A DNA stretch of 37,633 nucleotides from Candidatus Alistipes intestinigallinarum (lineage in GTDB: Bacteria; Bacteroidota; Bacteroidia; Bacteroidales; Rikenellaceae): NCBI GenBank assembly GCA_019115745.1, contig DXDA01000060.1, positions 1-37,633 on the forward strand, in the 5' to 3' direction. A program made the position numbers and the translations under genes. This document shows, piece after piece, positions 18,338-26,553 of this stretch. Under the pieces are notes generated by a model. It was given only the letters and a program-made list of their open reading frames with translations. It had not been told where the DNA came from and did no database searches. Position 1 is the stretch's first letter, and every line of letters begins with the position of its first letter.

Positions 18338-18778
18338 ATGAAGACCTACGCAATCATTGAGACCGAGAAGGGGACGATGAAGGCCGAGTTGTACGCCGAC
18401 GCAACGCCGGGTACGGTGGCCAATTTCGTGGACCTTGCCGAACACGGCTTCTACGACGGGCTGACCTTCCACCGGGTGATTCCCGATTTCGTGATCCAGG
18501 GCGGCTGCCCGCGGGGCGACGGCACGGGAGGTCCGGGCTATACGATCAAGTGCGAGACCTCGGCGCCGCGCCAGCGCCACGACCGGGGTGTGCTGTCGAT
18601 GGCCCATGCCGGGAAGGATACCGGGGGCTCGCAGTTCTTCATCTGCATGAACCGCGAGCATACGCAACACCTCGACGGCGTGCACACCTGCTTCGGCCAG
18701 GTCGTCGAGGGGCTGGACGTCATCGACGACATCCGCCGCGGGGACCGCATCCTCACGATCCGCATCGTCCGGGAGTAA
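18338..18778 (+). CDS. Cyclophilin-type peptidyl-prolyl cis-trans isomerase
   Basis: A 146-residue protein without a signal peptide, so probably cytoplasmic. The catalytic core motifs [13 protein letters not shown] (with the catalytic Arg), [15 protein letters not shown] and [12 protein letters not shown] are all intact. It catalyses proline isomerisation in protein folding. It lies in the same operon as purT, which is not a conserved functional link as far as I know. It ends in its own terminator. Confidence 0.94.
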   Translation: MKTYAIIETEKGTMKAELYADATPGTVANFVDLAEHGFYDGLTFHRVIPDFVIQGGCPRGDGTGGPGYTIKCETSAPRQRHDRGVLSMAHAGKDTGGSQFFICMNREHTQHLDGVHTCFGQVVEGLDVIDDIRRGDRILTIRIVRE

Positions 18779-18802
18779 TCCGACGCTCCGGACCGCATAC
18801 CG

Positions 18803-18832
18803 ACCACTCCGATCCTGTCGGGGTGGTTTTTT
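18803..18832 (+). terminator. Terminator of the purT-cyclophilin operon
   Basis: A 10-bp stem ACCACTCCGA/TCGGGGTGGT (one T-G pair, 5-nt loop) is followed by T5. It starts 24 nt after the cyclophilin stop. Confidence 0.85.
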
Positions 18833-18920
18833 CGTGCCCGTGCCGACCTCACGCCCCTCCGGACGGCTCTTTTCGAACCGCCTCTCCCGACCAGTCCTTC
18901 TGTCTTCTCGCCCCCCCCCG

Positions 18921-18954
18921 AAAAAATCAGCCGCCCCCGAAAGAGGACGGCTGA
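18921..18954 (-). terminator. Aminotransferase terminator
   Basis: On the minus strand TCAGCCG pairs with CGGCTGA, extended by C-G pairs inside, then T6. It begins 26 nt after the aminotransferase stop. Confidence 0.8.
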
Positions 18955-18980
18955 AAGAGAAACGGCATCCGACGTGCGGA

Positions 18981-20168
18981 TTATTTTCCGAAGGCGGCCT
19001 TGATCTTGTCGGTAGCCTTCTTGAGCAGCTCTTCGGGGCAGCAGAGCGTGATGCGGATGTAACGCAGCCCCTCGGAACCGAAGATTCCGCCGGGGGTGAG
19101 GAAGACGTCGGTCTTCTCCATCACCTCGTCGGAGAACGAGAAGCTGTCGCCCTCGTAGCCTTCGGGGAGCTCGGCCCAGACGAAGAGACCGGCCTGATGC
19201 TCACGGTAGCGGCATCCGAGCGCATTGAGCAGCTCGTAAGCCTGACGCTCGCGTCCGTAGTAGATGGCATTGAGATCCTTGTACCACTCCTCACCGAGAG
19301 CGAGGGCCGTAGCCGAAGCCGCCTGAATGGGGTAGAACATACCCGAGTCCATGTTGCTGCGGAAGGTCATGACGTCTTTGATCCACTCGGCCTTGCCGAC
19401 GAGCACGCCGACGCGCCATCCGGCCATGGAGTGCCCTTTCGAGAGGGAGTTGAGTTCGAGAGCCACCTCCTTGGCGCCCTCGACGGCCATGATCGAGAGC
19501 GGACCTGCCGTATTGCGGATGAAGCTGTAGGGGTTGTCGTGTACGATCAGGATGTTGTGCTTGGCTCCGAAGTCGATGATCTTCTCGAAGAGCTCCATCG
19601 ATCCCACCTGTCCGGTCGGCATGTTGGGGTAGTTGACGAGCATCATCTTCACGCCGTCGAGTCCGGCCTTTTCGATGGCCTCGAAATCGGGGTAGAAGTT
19701 CGTCTGCTTGTTGAGCGCATAGGGAACCATGACGCCGCCGGCGAGTTTCACGCCTGCGGAGTAGGTCGGATATCCGGGATTGGGAACGAGGACCTTGTCA
19801 CCGGGATTGAGGAACGTCATGCAGATGTGCATGATACCCTCCTTGGACCCGATCAGGGGATAGACTTCGGACTTGAAGTCGAGGTCCACGTGATACCATT
19901 TCTTGTACCAGTCGGCAAAAGCTTTTCGCAGAATGGGTTCGCCCTGATAGGACATGTATTTGTGGACATCGGGGCGCTGAGCCTCTTTCCCGAGGCATTC
20001 GATCACGGAGTGATGGGGCGGGAGGTCGGGGCTTCCCATGGCAAGTTTGATGATCTGGCGACCGGTTGCCGCTTCGATCTCGGCGATTTCGCGCAGGCGG
20101 CGCGAAAAATAGTACTCTCCGATTCCGTCCAGCCGATGCGAACGGGCGATGTTGACTGCTTTTGCCAT
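18981..20168 (-). CDS. Class I/II PLP-dependent aminotransferase
   Basis: A 395-residue protein. The PLP lysine is K244 in NSLSKGHSMAGWRVG. Other fold-type I motifs are the substrate-contact NYPNMPTG (179-186), HDNPYSF near 210-216 (Asp binding the pyridine nitrogen) and a C-terminal LRYIRITL Arg. The sequence GSKEGIMHICMTFLNPGD with NPGYPTY resembles aspartate- or LL-diaminopimelate-type aminotransferases, but the lysine motif differs from DapL (SFSKTAGF). The amino donor and acceptor are therefore unassigned. It has its own promoter and terminator and sits downstream of an AspT/YidE-type transporter. Confidence 0.85.
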   Translation of the reverse strand: MAKAVNIARSHRLDGIGEYYFSRRLREIAEIEAATGRQIIKLAMGSPDLPPHHSVIECLGKEAQRPDVHKYMSYQGEPILRKAFADWYKKWYHVDLDFKSEVYPLIGSKEGIMHICMTFLNPGDKVLVPNPGYPTYSAGVKLAGGVMVPYALNKQTNFYPDFEAIEKAGLDGVKMMLVNYPNMPTGQVGSMELFEKIIDFGAKHNILIVHDNPYSFIRNTAGPLSIMAVEGAKEVALELNSLSKGHSMAGWRVGVLVGKAEWIKDVMTFRSNMDSGMFYPIQAASATALALGEEWYKDLNAIYYGRERQAYELLNALGCRYREHQAGLFVWAELPEGYEGDSFSFSDEVMEKTDVFLTPGGIFGSEGLRYIRITLCCPEELLKKATDKIKAAFGK

Positions 20169-20202
20169 ATTGTGATAGTATTTGGGGATTATGTACTGAT
20201 GG

Positions 20203-20210
20203 CAAAGATA
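20203..20210 (-). promoter_or_regulatory. Aminotransferase -7 element
   Basis: TATCTTTG on the minus strand, 34 nt before the start. The upstream -33 region has only a T-rich run. Confidence 0.65.
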
Positions 20211-20244
20211 GGGAATTCGGGTGATATTAAAAAATTATAGGAAT

Positions 20245-20271
20245 AAAAAAAGCGGCCCGAGCCGCTTTTTT
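20245..20271 (-). terminator. Terminator of the AspT/YidE-type transporter gene
   Basis: AAAAAAGCGGC and GCCGCTTTTTT form an 11-bp stem around CTCG-type loop, symmetrical and with T runs on both strands; it follows the minus-strand stop immediately. Confidence 0.85.
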
Positions 20272-20272
20272 G

Positions 20273-21937
20273 TTATAACGCAAACAGAATAAATATCTGT
20301 GCGGTGAGGACCCGGAGGAACATCACCATGGGGTATACGGTCGAATAACCGACGGCGGGCATATCGTTCCCGGCCACGGAATTGGCGTATGCGAGGGCGG
20401 GGGGATCGGTCGTGGATCCGGCGATCAGCCCCATCAGGGTGTAGTAGTTCATCTTGAGCCAGAGCCGGGCGACGATGGCGACGATGAGGATCGGGACGAC
20501 GGTAATGATGACTCCGTACCCGATCCACCGGTATCCGCCGTTGACGATGGCTTCGATGAAACCGTCCCCGGCGCCGATTCCGACGGCGGCGAGGAAGAGT
20601 GCGATTCCGATCTCGCGCAACATGAGGTTGGCACTGGCGGTGGTGTAGGTGACCAGATGGAAATGGGTTCCGAAGCGGCCGATGAGGATGGCGACAATCA
20701 GCGGGCCGCCGGCCAGACCCAACTTGACGGGCTGCGGGACATTCAGCAGCGGGATCGAGCCCAGCAGGACACCGAGGGCGATTCCGACGAAGATCGTGAT
20801 CAGATTGGGGTGGTCGAGCTTCTTGAGGGAGTTTCCGAGGACATCGGCGACCTTGGCCACGCTGGCGGCAGGACCGACGACCATGACGCGGTCGCCGACC
20901 TGGAGTTCGAGGCCCTGATAGGGGATCAGATCCATACCGGCGCGATTGACGCGGGTGATCGTGATGCCGTACTTGGTACGCAGGCGGAGGTCGGAGAACT
21001 TCTTGCCGTTGATCGAGGATTTCGTGATGAGGATGCGCCGGGAGATGAGTTCGGCATTGGGGGTGTTGTTTCCCCAGTCCTCGTCGGTAAGCTCGACGCG
21101 GTGGCCGAGGAAGGCCACGACGGCCTCCACATCCTCGGCCTGACAGATGACCCAGAGACGGTCGCCGAGGTGGATCTTCGTGTCGGCATCGGCCATCGTG
21201 ATGCTGCCGTCGGCGTGCATCACGCGGGAGATGACGAACTGCCGGTTCACCAGGTCGCGGACATACTCGACGCTGCGGCCCTCGATGATCTGGTTGGTGA
21301 ACTCGACGGAGACCTTTTCGGCGAGTTTCTGTTCGTTGGCGAGTTCGGCGAGCCCCTCGTCCTCCTTCTTGAAATCGACGCGCAGGGCGTAGCGGATAAA
21401 GATCATCGAGAGGATGATGCCGACGACGCCGAGGGGATAGGCCACGGCATAACCGAGTGCGATCGAGGGGTCGTTGATTCCCGAAGCGTCGGCATAGGCC
21501 TGCTGGGCGGCGCCGAGCCCGGGGGTGTTGGTGACGGCCCCCGAAAGAATTCCGACCATGGTGGGGATCGGCGTACCGGTAGCGACGTGAATGATGTAGG
21601 CGGCCAGGACGCCGAGCAGGACGATGGCCGTGGCGCACCCGACCAGGGTAACGCCTCCGTGCTTGAAGGCGGCGAAGAATCCGGGTCCGACCTGCAGACC
21701 GATCGAGAAGACGAAGAGGATCAACCCAAACTCCTGGACGAAGTTCCGGACCTCGCTGTCGACGGTCATGCCGAAGTGGCTGGCGATGATTCCGACGAAG
21801 AGGATCCAGGTGATGCCGAGCGAGACGCCCTTGATCTTGATCTTTCCGAGGAGGATGCCGAGGGTGATGACCAGCGCGAAGGTCAGCACGGCGTGCGCGA
21901 TGCTGTTTCCGAAGAAGAGGGAATACAACCAGTCCAT
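20273..21937 (-). CDS. AspT/YidE/YbjL-family putative transporter with two RCK_C domains
   Basis: A 554-residue protein. An N-terminal set of membrane segments (residues 1-200) includes the conserved loop GAVTNTPGLGAA at 133-144. Two cytosolic TrkA-C (RCK_C) modules follow at about 220-285 and 295-370, then a second membrane half with the duplicated loop AGSTTDPPALAYAN near 505-520. This two-halves-plus-RCK layout defines the aspartate:alanine exchanger family; in most members the substrate is unknown. It lies in the inner membrane. A candidate -7 element TACTTTTG at 21966-21973 precedes it. Confidence 0.88.
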   Translation of the reverse strand: MDWLYSLFFGNSIAHAVLTFALVITLGILLGKIKIKGVSLGITWILFVGIIASHFGMTVDSEVRNFVQEFGLILFVFSIGLQVGPGFFAAFKHGGVTLVGCATAIVLLGVLAAYIIHVATGTPIPTMVGILSGAVTNTPGLGAAQQAYADASGINDPSIALGYAVAYPLGVVGIILSMIFIRYALRVDFKKEDEGLAELANEQKLAEKVSVEFTNQIIEGRSVEYVRDLVNRQFVISRVMHADGSITMADADTKIHLGDRLWVICQAEDVEAVVAFLGHRVELTDEDWGNNTPNAELISRRILITKSSINGKKFSDLRLRTKYGITITRVNRAGMDLIPYQGLELQVGDRVMVVGPAASVAKVADVLGNSLKKLDHPNLITIFVGIALGVLLGSIPLLNVPQPVKLGLAGGPLIVAILIGRFGTHFHLVTYTTASANLMLREIGIALFLAAVGIGAGDGFIEAIVNGGYRWIGYGVIITVVPILIVAIVARLWLKMNYYTLMGLIAGSTTDPPALAYANSVAGNDMPAVGYSTVYPMVMFLRVLTAQIFILFAL

Positions 21938-21965
21938 ATTTTGCCGAAATGTTCGAGGATTTCCG

Positions 21966-21973
21966 CAAAAGTA
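21966..21973 (-). promoter_or_regulatory. Candidate transporter -7 element
   Basis: TACTTTTG on the minus strand fits TAnnTTTG and lies 28 nt before the start. The upstream element is not clear. Confidence 0.5.
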
Positions 21974-22002
21974 GTGTTTTTGCAGAAATTTTAAAAACTT
22001 TT

Positions 22003-22701
22003 TCAGTATAAATAGCGCTCCATGAGGGGCATCAGCAGGGCGGTTGCCAGCCCCATGAGGGCCATGGCCAGGCCGCTCAACGCCCCTTCGACGGCTCCGA
22101 TTTCGATGGCGCGGGCGGTTCCGATTCCGTGGGCTGCGGCCCCGAGTGCAAAGCCGCGGGCCTCGGGATCACGCACGCCGCACTTGCGGAGAATCCATTC
22201 GCCGAAGATGCTGCCGAAGATCCCGACGCAGAAGACCACCACGGAGGTGACCGAGACGTTGCCGCCCAGGGGTCCGGCAACCGACACGGCGATCGGGACG
22301 GTGACCGATTTCGGGGCGATGGAGTTCAGGATCTGCCGTTCGGCGCCGAAGGCCATGGCGATGTAGACGACGCTCAGCACGCCGACGACACATCCGGCGA
22401 GGGTGGCGGCCCCGACGGGCAGCAGACTGCCGCGCAGGCGTTCGACCTGCTCGTAGAGGAGATAGCCGAGGGCGACGACCGAGAGTCCGAGTGCGAAGTT
22501 GAGCGCACCGGTAGCCTGCTGATAGCGGGGGTAGTCGATACCCGTGCACTTGAGGAAGATGATCACGGCGATGAAGGTCAGCAGCACGGGGTGGAGCAGC
22601 GGCATCCGCACGCGGCGGTAGATGAGCCCGCCGAGACAGTAGAGGCCGACGGTTAGCGTCAGCAGGAAGAGGTCCGAGGTGAGAAACGAGTGGTCAAGCA
22701 T
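22003..22701 (-). CDS. lrgB: LrgB/CidB family membrane protein
   Basis: A 232-residue protein with about six to eight membrane segments. The conserved core IAPKSVTVPIAVSVAGPLGG and the C-terminal FALGAAAHGIGTARAIEIG-type helix are diagnostic of LrgB (with the signature A-H-G-I-G-T). LrgB works with LrgA as a holin-like or small-metabolite (pyruvate/glycolate in some systems) membrane complex. The start overlaps the end of lrgA by 8 nt, so they are translated together. Confidence 0.93.
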   Translation of the reverse strand: MLDHSFLTSDLFLLTLTVGLYCLGGLIYRRVRMPLLHPVLLTFIAVIIFLKCTGIDYPRYQQATGALNFALGLSVVALGYLLYEQVERLRGSLLPVGAATLAGCVVGVLSVVYIAMAFGAERQILNSIAPKSVTVPIAVSVAGPLGGNVSVTSVVVFCVGIFGSIFGEWILRKCGVRDPEARGFALGAAAHGIGTARAIEIGAVEGALSGLAMALMGLATALLMPLMERYLY

Positions 22702-23065
22702 CGTGACGGATTTGTTTGATATGACGGAGCCGGGCCCTGCGGTTCAGGCTTTGGAAGGTCTTACCGGCGACGAGCAGCACGAGGATCGTCGAGACGATTC
22801 CGGAGACGACGATGGCCCAGAGGTTTTCGAGGATGACGCGGTAGGAGTCCATGAGCCCGACGCCGTAGGGTACGAAGAAGAGGGCCATGGCGCCGAGGAG
22901 GAACTTGGCGGCGGGACGGACGGTTTCGGCCTTGACCCAGTGCAGGCAGAGTGCGGCGAAGAGGAGGATCATGCCGATGATGTTTCCGGAGACATAGCCT
23001 CCGGTGAGCAGGCTGAGGGCATTTCCCACGAGCCAGAAGAGCAGGATAAAGAAGAGTCCGGTCAT
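22694..23065 (-). CDS. lrgA: LrgA/CidA family holin-like protein
   Basis: A 123-residue protein with four membrane segments. The residues GGYVSGNIIGMILLF and the FFVPYGVGLMD loop match the LrgA family (usually NVIGMILL and PAGVGLM). It lies in the inner membrane and would form a complex with LrgB; the historic role is in murein hydrolase control, later work links the family to metabolite transport. It overlaps lrgB and has a promoter at 23170-23200. Confidence 0.92.
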   Translation of the reverse strand: MTGLFFILLFWLVGNALSLLTGGYVSGNIIGMILLFAALCLHWVKAETVRPAAKFLLGAMALFFVPYGVGLMDSYRVILENLWAIVVSGIVSTILVLLVAGKTFQSLNRRARLRHIKQIRHDA

Positions 23066-23113
23066 GACTTCATGAACATGAATAGGTGTCTGAACGGGGC
23101 TTCCGTCCGCATC

Positions 23114-23139
23114 GAAGCCGACTCTGCGGAGCCGGCTTC
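23114..23139 (-). promoter_or_regulatory. Hairpin in the lrgAB leader
   Basis: GAAGCCG (23114-23120) and CGGCTTC (23133-23139) pair around an inner CTC/GAG pairing. It lies in the roughly 100-nt leader of lrgAB, has no T tail, and might affect translation or stability. Confidence 0.4.
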
Positions 23140-23169
23140 GGGAGGGGAGGGGCCGCCGTTATCGGGCGG

Positions 23170-23200
23170 CAAAGATAGTACAGGCGGAAGGGAAACGCAA
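23170..23200 (-). promoter_or_regulatory. lrgAB promoter (TTG-N20-TATCTTTG)
   Basis: On the minus strand, TTG at 23198-23200 and TATCTTTG at 23170-23177 are 20 nt apart. It lies just after the stop of the feoB-associated gene, so lrgAB can be expressed apart from feo. Confidence 0.75.
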
Positions 23201-23202
23201 AT

Positions 23203-23358
23203 TTATTTTCGTTTGGCGCCTCTCAGGGGGCATTGCGTGGCGGCGCAGGAGGCGCATCCGCCCCTGCGGCGTCCGCACAGCAGGCGCCAGAACCACCCGA
23301 CGGCCACTGCTGCGGCGAGGAGGACGATCCCTCCGGCCACCCACTCCTGCCACTCCAT
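23203..23358 (-). CDS. FeoB-associated Cys-rich membrane protein
   Basis: A 51-residue protein, easily missed. One membrane helix (residues 8-24) is followed by a basic stretch and the Cys motif GCASCAATQCPLRG, which is the hallmark of the FeoB_associated family. The Cys residues probably bind ferrous iron or reduce it at the cytoplasmic face of FeoB; this role is only proposed for the family. It starts 3 nt after the feoB stop, so it is the third element of the feo operon. Confidence 0.88.
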   Translation of the reverse strand: MEWQEWVAGGIVLLAAAVAVGWFWRLLCGRRRGGCASCAATQCPLRGAKRK

Positions 23359-23361
23359 TTC

Positions 23362-25926
23362 TCAGAAGATGCTTGCGATGTGGTAGACCACCCAGGCTAC
23401 GACCCAGGCGACCGCCGTGTTGTAGAAGATCGAGGCGACGGCCCATTTCCACCCGGCTTCGGAGCCGATGGCGACGACCGTGGCGATGCAGGGGACGTAC
23501 AACAGGATGAAGACCAGGAACGCCAGGGCCGAGGCCTTCGAGAAGTCGCCGCTGGCCAGCAGCCGGCGCGACAGCGAGGCGGCCTCCTCCTCTTCCGAGA
23601 GCTCTTCCGGCTCGGGCTCTTCCGCCGCATCGGCCACCACGATCGAGGTCGGGCCGTCGGCACCTCCGATGATCCCGATGGTTTCGGACGGCAGCGTTTC
23701 GGCGGCATCCGCCGCAGAGCCGCAGCCTGCTCCGGCAGCCGCAGCCTGCTCCGGCTCCTCGGCATAGAGCACCCCGAGCGTCGAAACGACGATCTCCTTG
23801 GCCGGCAGTCCCGAGAGCAGCGCCACGCTGGCTTTCCAGTTGAATCCGAGGGGTTCGAAGAGGGGTTCGCAGCCCTTTCCGATGCGGCCGAGATAGGAGT
23901 TTTCGTAGTGGGCCTCGTTGGCGACGGACTCTTTCGTGCGGGGGTAGTAGCTCAGGGCCCAGACGATGATCGAAGCGATGAGGATCATGCCGCCCATCTT
24001 CTTGAGATACTGCGCACACTTGTCCCACATGTGGGTGAGCGTGGTTTTCCAGGTCGGGAGGCGGTAGGGCGGGAGCTCCATGACGAAGGGGGTCTCGTCC
24101 ACGGGGAAGAGGAACCGCCGCATGAGCCGCGCTGTCACGACGGCCAGCAGGATCCCCAACACATAGAGCCCGAGCATGACGGCCCCGGCATTCGCCGAGA
24201 AGAAGGTGGCAGTCAGTAGGATATAGATTGGAATTCGAGCGCTGCATGACATAAACGGCGTAATCAGTATGGTAATCAGCCTGCTGCTTCGGCTTTCGAT
24301 GGTGCGGCAGGCCATGATGGCGGGGACGTTGCACCCGAAACCCATGACGAGGGGGATGAACGACTTCCCGTGTACGCCGATCCGGTGCATGACGCGGTCC
24401 ATGATGAATGCGGCGCGTGCGAGGTATCCGGAATCCTCCATGAAGGCGATGAAGAGGTAGAGGATCATGATGTTCGGGAGGAAGACGATGACCGAGCCGA
24501 CACCGCCGATGATTCCGTCGACGAGCATGTCGCGCAGCGCCCCGGCGGGCATCAGGGCGTCAACCCCTGCACCGATCCAACCGACCAGGGCTTCGATCCA
24601 CGCCTGCGGGTAGGCCCCGAGGCTGAACGTGCACCAGAACATCAGCCCCATCAGCGCGAAGAAGATCGGAAAACCCCAGAGTTTGTGGGTGACGAAGGTG
24701 TCGATCAGGGCCGTGGCCGAGACCTCTTCGTTCTTGCCGGGGGTGAAGGTCTCCTTCAGGGCACCCTGGATGAAGCCGTACTTCTGGTTGGCGAATGCGG
24801 TCTCGACATCCTCTCCCAGTGCATCGGCAATCCGCTTGGCCTCGCGGTCGCGGATCTCGGACCAGACCGGGTAGCGTTCGCATCCGCGGAGCATCTCCTC
24901 GGCCTGTCTGTCGCTTTCGAGCATCTTCATGGCCCAGTAGCGGGGAGGGAATGCCTTGGGCAGCTCCTCACGGTGGAGACTCATGTCACCGTTCAGCTTG
25001 CGCAGGCTCTCGTCGATGACCGGCCCCATGTTGATATGGATGTGACGGACGCGCTCGTCGCGGTTTTCGTAAACGTCAATCACCGTATCGAGCAAATCAT
25101 TGATTCCCTTGTTGTTGCGTGCCTCCACCGGAACCATTGGTACACCCATCATCCGCCCCAGGCTGTCATAGTCCAACCGGGCGCCGCTGGCCTGCAGCTC
25201 GTCGAACATGTTCAGCGCCACGACCATCCGCGGGTTGATGTCGATGAGTTCGGTCGTGAGGTAGAGGTTGCGCTCGATGTTCGAGGCGACGACGGAGTTG
25301 ATCACCACGTCGGGGGTCTTCGTGGCGAGGTGGTGACGCACGTAACGCTCCTCGGGCGTATAGGCCGAGAGGGCATAGGTCCCGGGCAGGTCCGTAATCT
25401 CGAAGCGGTAGCCGCGGTAGAGGCAGTGGCCGCTCTTGGCCCCGACCGTCACGCCGCTGTAGTTGCCGACGTGTTCGTGCCCGCCCGAAATGGCGTTGAA
25501 GAGCGAGGTTTTGCCGCTGTTGGGGTTTCCGACCAGCGCCACGGCGATCGTGCGGCTCTGCCGGGTGAGGACCTCCTCGATGGACGAGCATCCATCCTCA
25601 TCGGGGGTTTCGGTTTGCGGCGACGAGCCGTCACTGGCTTGTGCGGATGCGGCCGCCTGCCGGATGCGTTCGGCCCGTCGTGCGAGGTATTCGTCGGCTT
25701 CGGAGTCGGAGAGCACCTCGACCATCTCGGCTTCGCTGCGGCGCAGTGAGATGTCGTAACCCATGATCCGGTATTCGATGGGGTCCTTGAGCGGCGCATT
25801 GAGAATCACCTCGACACGCTCCCCGCGGACGAATCCCATCTCCATGATGCGGCGCCGGAAACCGCCGTGTCCCATGATCTTGACGATCGTGGCGGATTCG
25901 CCGCTTTTGAGTTCGGAAAGACGCAT
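23362..25926 (-). CDS. feoB: FeoA-FeoB fusion ferrous iron transporter
   Basis: An 854-residue fusion. Residues 1-73 are a FeoA SH3-like domain (LKSGESATIVKIMGHGGFRRRIMEMG). After a variable linker comes the FeoB G domain with G1 GNPNSGKTS (133-141), G3 DLPGTY (179-184) and G4 NMFD (239-242). From residue 415 on is the membrane part with gate motifs LMGFGCNVPAIMACRT-type (526-541) and SGLPAKEIVVSTLGV (705-719). It imports Fe2+ across the inner membrane using GTP. The loop before the last helices (722-795) is long, Ala/Glu-rich and carries IGIIGGADGPTSIVVAD (750-766), a sequence otherwise known from Na+ decarboxylase beta subunits. It is upstream of the Cys-rich peptide in one operon. Confidence 0.95.
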   Translation of the reverse strand: MRLSELKSGESATIVKIMGHGGFRRRIMEMGFVRGERVEVILNAPLKDPIEYRIMGYDISLRRSEAEMVEVLSDSEADEYLARRAERIRQAAASAQASDGSSPQTETPDEDGCSSIEEVLTRQSRTIAVALVGNPNSGKTSLFNAISGGHEHVGNYSGVTVGAKSGHCLYRGYRFEITDLPGTYALSAYTPEERYVRHHLATKTPDVVINSVVASNIERNLYLTTELIDINPRMVVALNMFDELQASGARLDYDSLGRMMGVPMVPVEARNNKGINDLLDTVIDVYENRDERVRHIHINMGPVIDESLRKLNGDMSLHREELPKAFPPRYWAMKMLESDRQAEEMLRGCERYPVWSEIRDREAKRIADALGEDVETAFANQKYGFIQGALKETFTPGKNEEVSATALIDTFVTHKLWGFPIFFALMGLMFWCTFSLGAYPQAWIEALVGWIGAGVDALMPAGALRDMLVDGIIGGVGSVIVFLPNIMILYLFIAFMEDSGYLARAAFIMDRVMHRIGVHGKSFIPLVMGFGCNVPAIMACRTIESRSSRLITILITPFMSCSARIPIYILLTATFFSANAGAVMLGLYVLGILLAVVTARLMRRFLFPVDETPFVMELPPYRLPTWKTTLTHMWDKCAQYLKKMGGMILIASIIVWALSYYPRTKESVANEAHYENSYLGRIGKGCEPLFEPLGFNWKASVALLSGLPAKEIVVSTLGVLYAEEPEQAAAAGAGCGSAADAAETLPSETIGIIGGADGPTSIVVADAAEEPEPEELSEEEEAASLSRRLLASGDFSKASALAFLVFILLYVPCIATVVAIGSEAGWKWAVASIFYNTAVAWVVAWVVYHIASIF

Positions 25927-25949
25927 TTTTCAAATTTCGATTTGCCGCC

Positions 25950-25980
25950 CAAAAATACGATATTATTCGGACATAGGCAA
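25950..25980 (-). promoter_or_regulatory. feoAB promoter (TTG-N20-TATTTTTG)
   Basis: On the minus strand TTG at 25978-25980 and TATTTTTG at 25950-25957 are 20 nt apart, 23 nt before the feoAB start. No clear iron-regulator palindrome was recognised. Confidence 0.7.
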
Positions 25981-26071
25981 TCCCTATTTGTGGGTATCCC
26001 GGGAGGGGTGTCCGGCCGAAGGGCGCGGGGTTGCGCGAGGCGTGGTCTCCCGAAAATCCGGAGCCGCCAAT

Positions 26072-26113
26072 CCGGCGGGGTCAGACAAACCGTCCGCCGG
26101 GAGCTCTTTTTTT
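26072..26113 (+). terminator. Orphan terminator-like hairpin
   Basis: CCGGCGG (26072-26078) and CCGCCGG (26094-26100) pair around a 15-nt loop, then GAGCTC and seven T. No plus-strand gene precedes it. The rest of the 25981-26219 spacer shows no gene. Confidence 0.4.
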
Positions 26114-26219
26114 CGCCGAAAAGCGTCGAAAAGTAGGTCAGAAGCCTCTCAAAGCGATTTTTTTATGAAAAAAAGATGCGATTTCAAAGCTTCGAAAGGT
26201 GATGTTTAGAATATTTTTA

Positions 26220-26227
26220 TATCTTTG
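26220..26227 (+). promoter_or_regulatory. Hc1-like gene -7 element
   Basis: TATCTTTG lies 50 nt before the start. The leader is A-rich and contains two CCAAAACAA direct repeats (26242-26250 and 26253-26261), typical of strongly translated Bacteroidetes leaders. Confidence 0.7.
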
Positions 26228-26277
26228 CGATGATAACAACCCCAAAACAACTCCAAAACAATTAAATTTAAAAAATC

Positions 26278-26451
26278 ATGAAAGAGTTAGTAGAAAAGAT
26301 CAATGCCGAGTTCGAGGTATTCGCTGCCAATGCGGCTGCTCAGGTTGAGAAGAACAACAAGGCTGCGGGCACGCGTGCCCGCAAGTCCGCTCTGGAGCTT
26401 TCGAAGCTGATGAAGGAGTTCCGCAAGGTTTCCGTAGAGGCTGCGAAATAA
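26278..26451 (+). CDS. Histone H1-like Hc1 family DNA-binding protein
   Basis: A 57-residue protein. Its sequence is helical and basic with KNNKAAGTRARKSALELSKLMKEFRK in the centre, the pattern of the Hc1 family found in Bacteroidetes. It probably binds and compacts DNA in the nucleoid; the role in these bacteria is inferred from family. The gene stands alone, has its own promoter with an A-rich leader, and ends in a long hairpin. Codon use is simple, suggesting high expression. Confidence 0.88.
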   Translation: MKELVEKINAEFEVFAANAAAQVEKNNKAAGTRARKSALELSKLMKEFRKVSVEAAK

Positions 26452-26466
26452 TTCGAACTTCGAATT

Positions 26467-26510
26467 TACGACAAAGGCCGTATCCCGTCGAGGATGCGGC
26501 CTTTGTCGTA
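26467..26510. terminator. Long symmetric hairpin between convergent genes
   Basis: TACGACAAAGGCCG at 26467-26480 pairs with CGGCCTTTGTCGTA at 26497-26510, and TATCC/GGATG continue the stem inside, giving 19 bp with one G-T pair and a 6-nt loop. No T run follows on either strand, so termination may depend on another factor or it may stabilise the 3' end. Confidence 0.6.
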
Positions 26511-26553
26511 TGCTGTGTCGGAAAAGAGGGCTAAAACGGGGCGGGGCGGGCGC

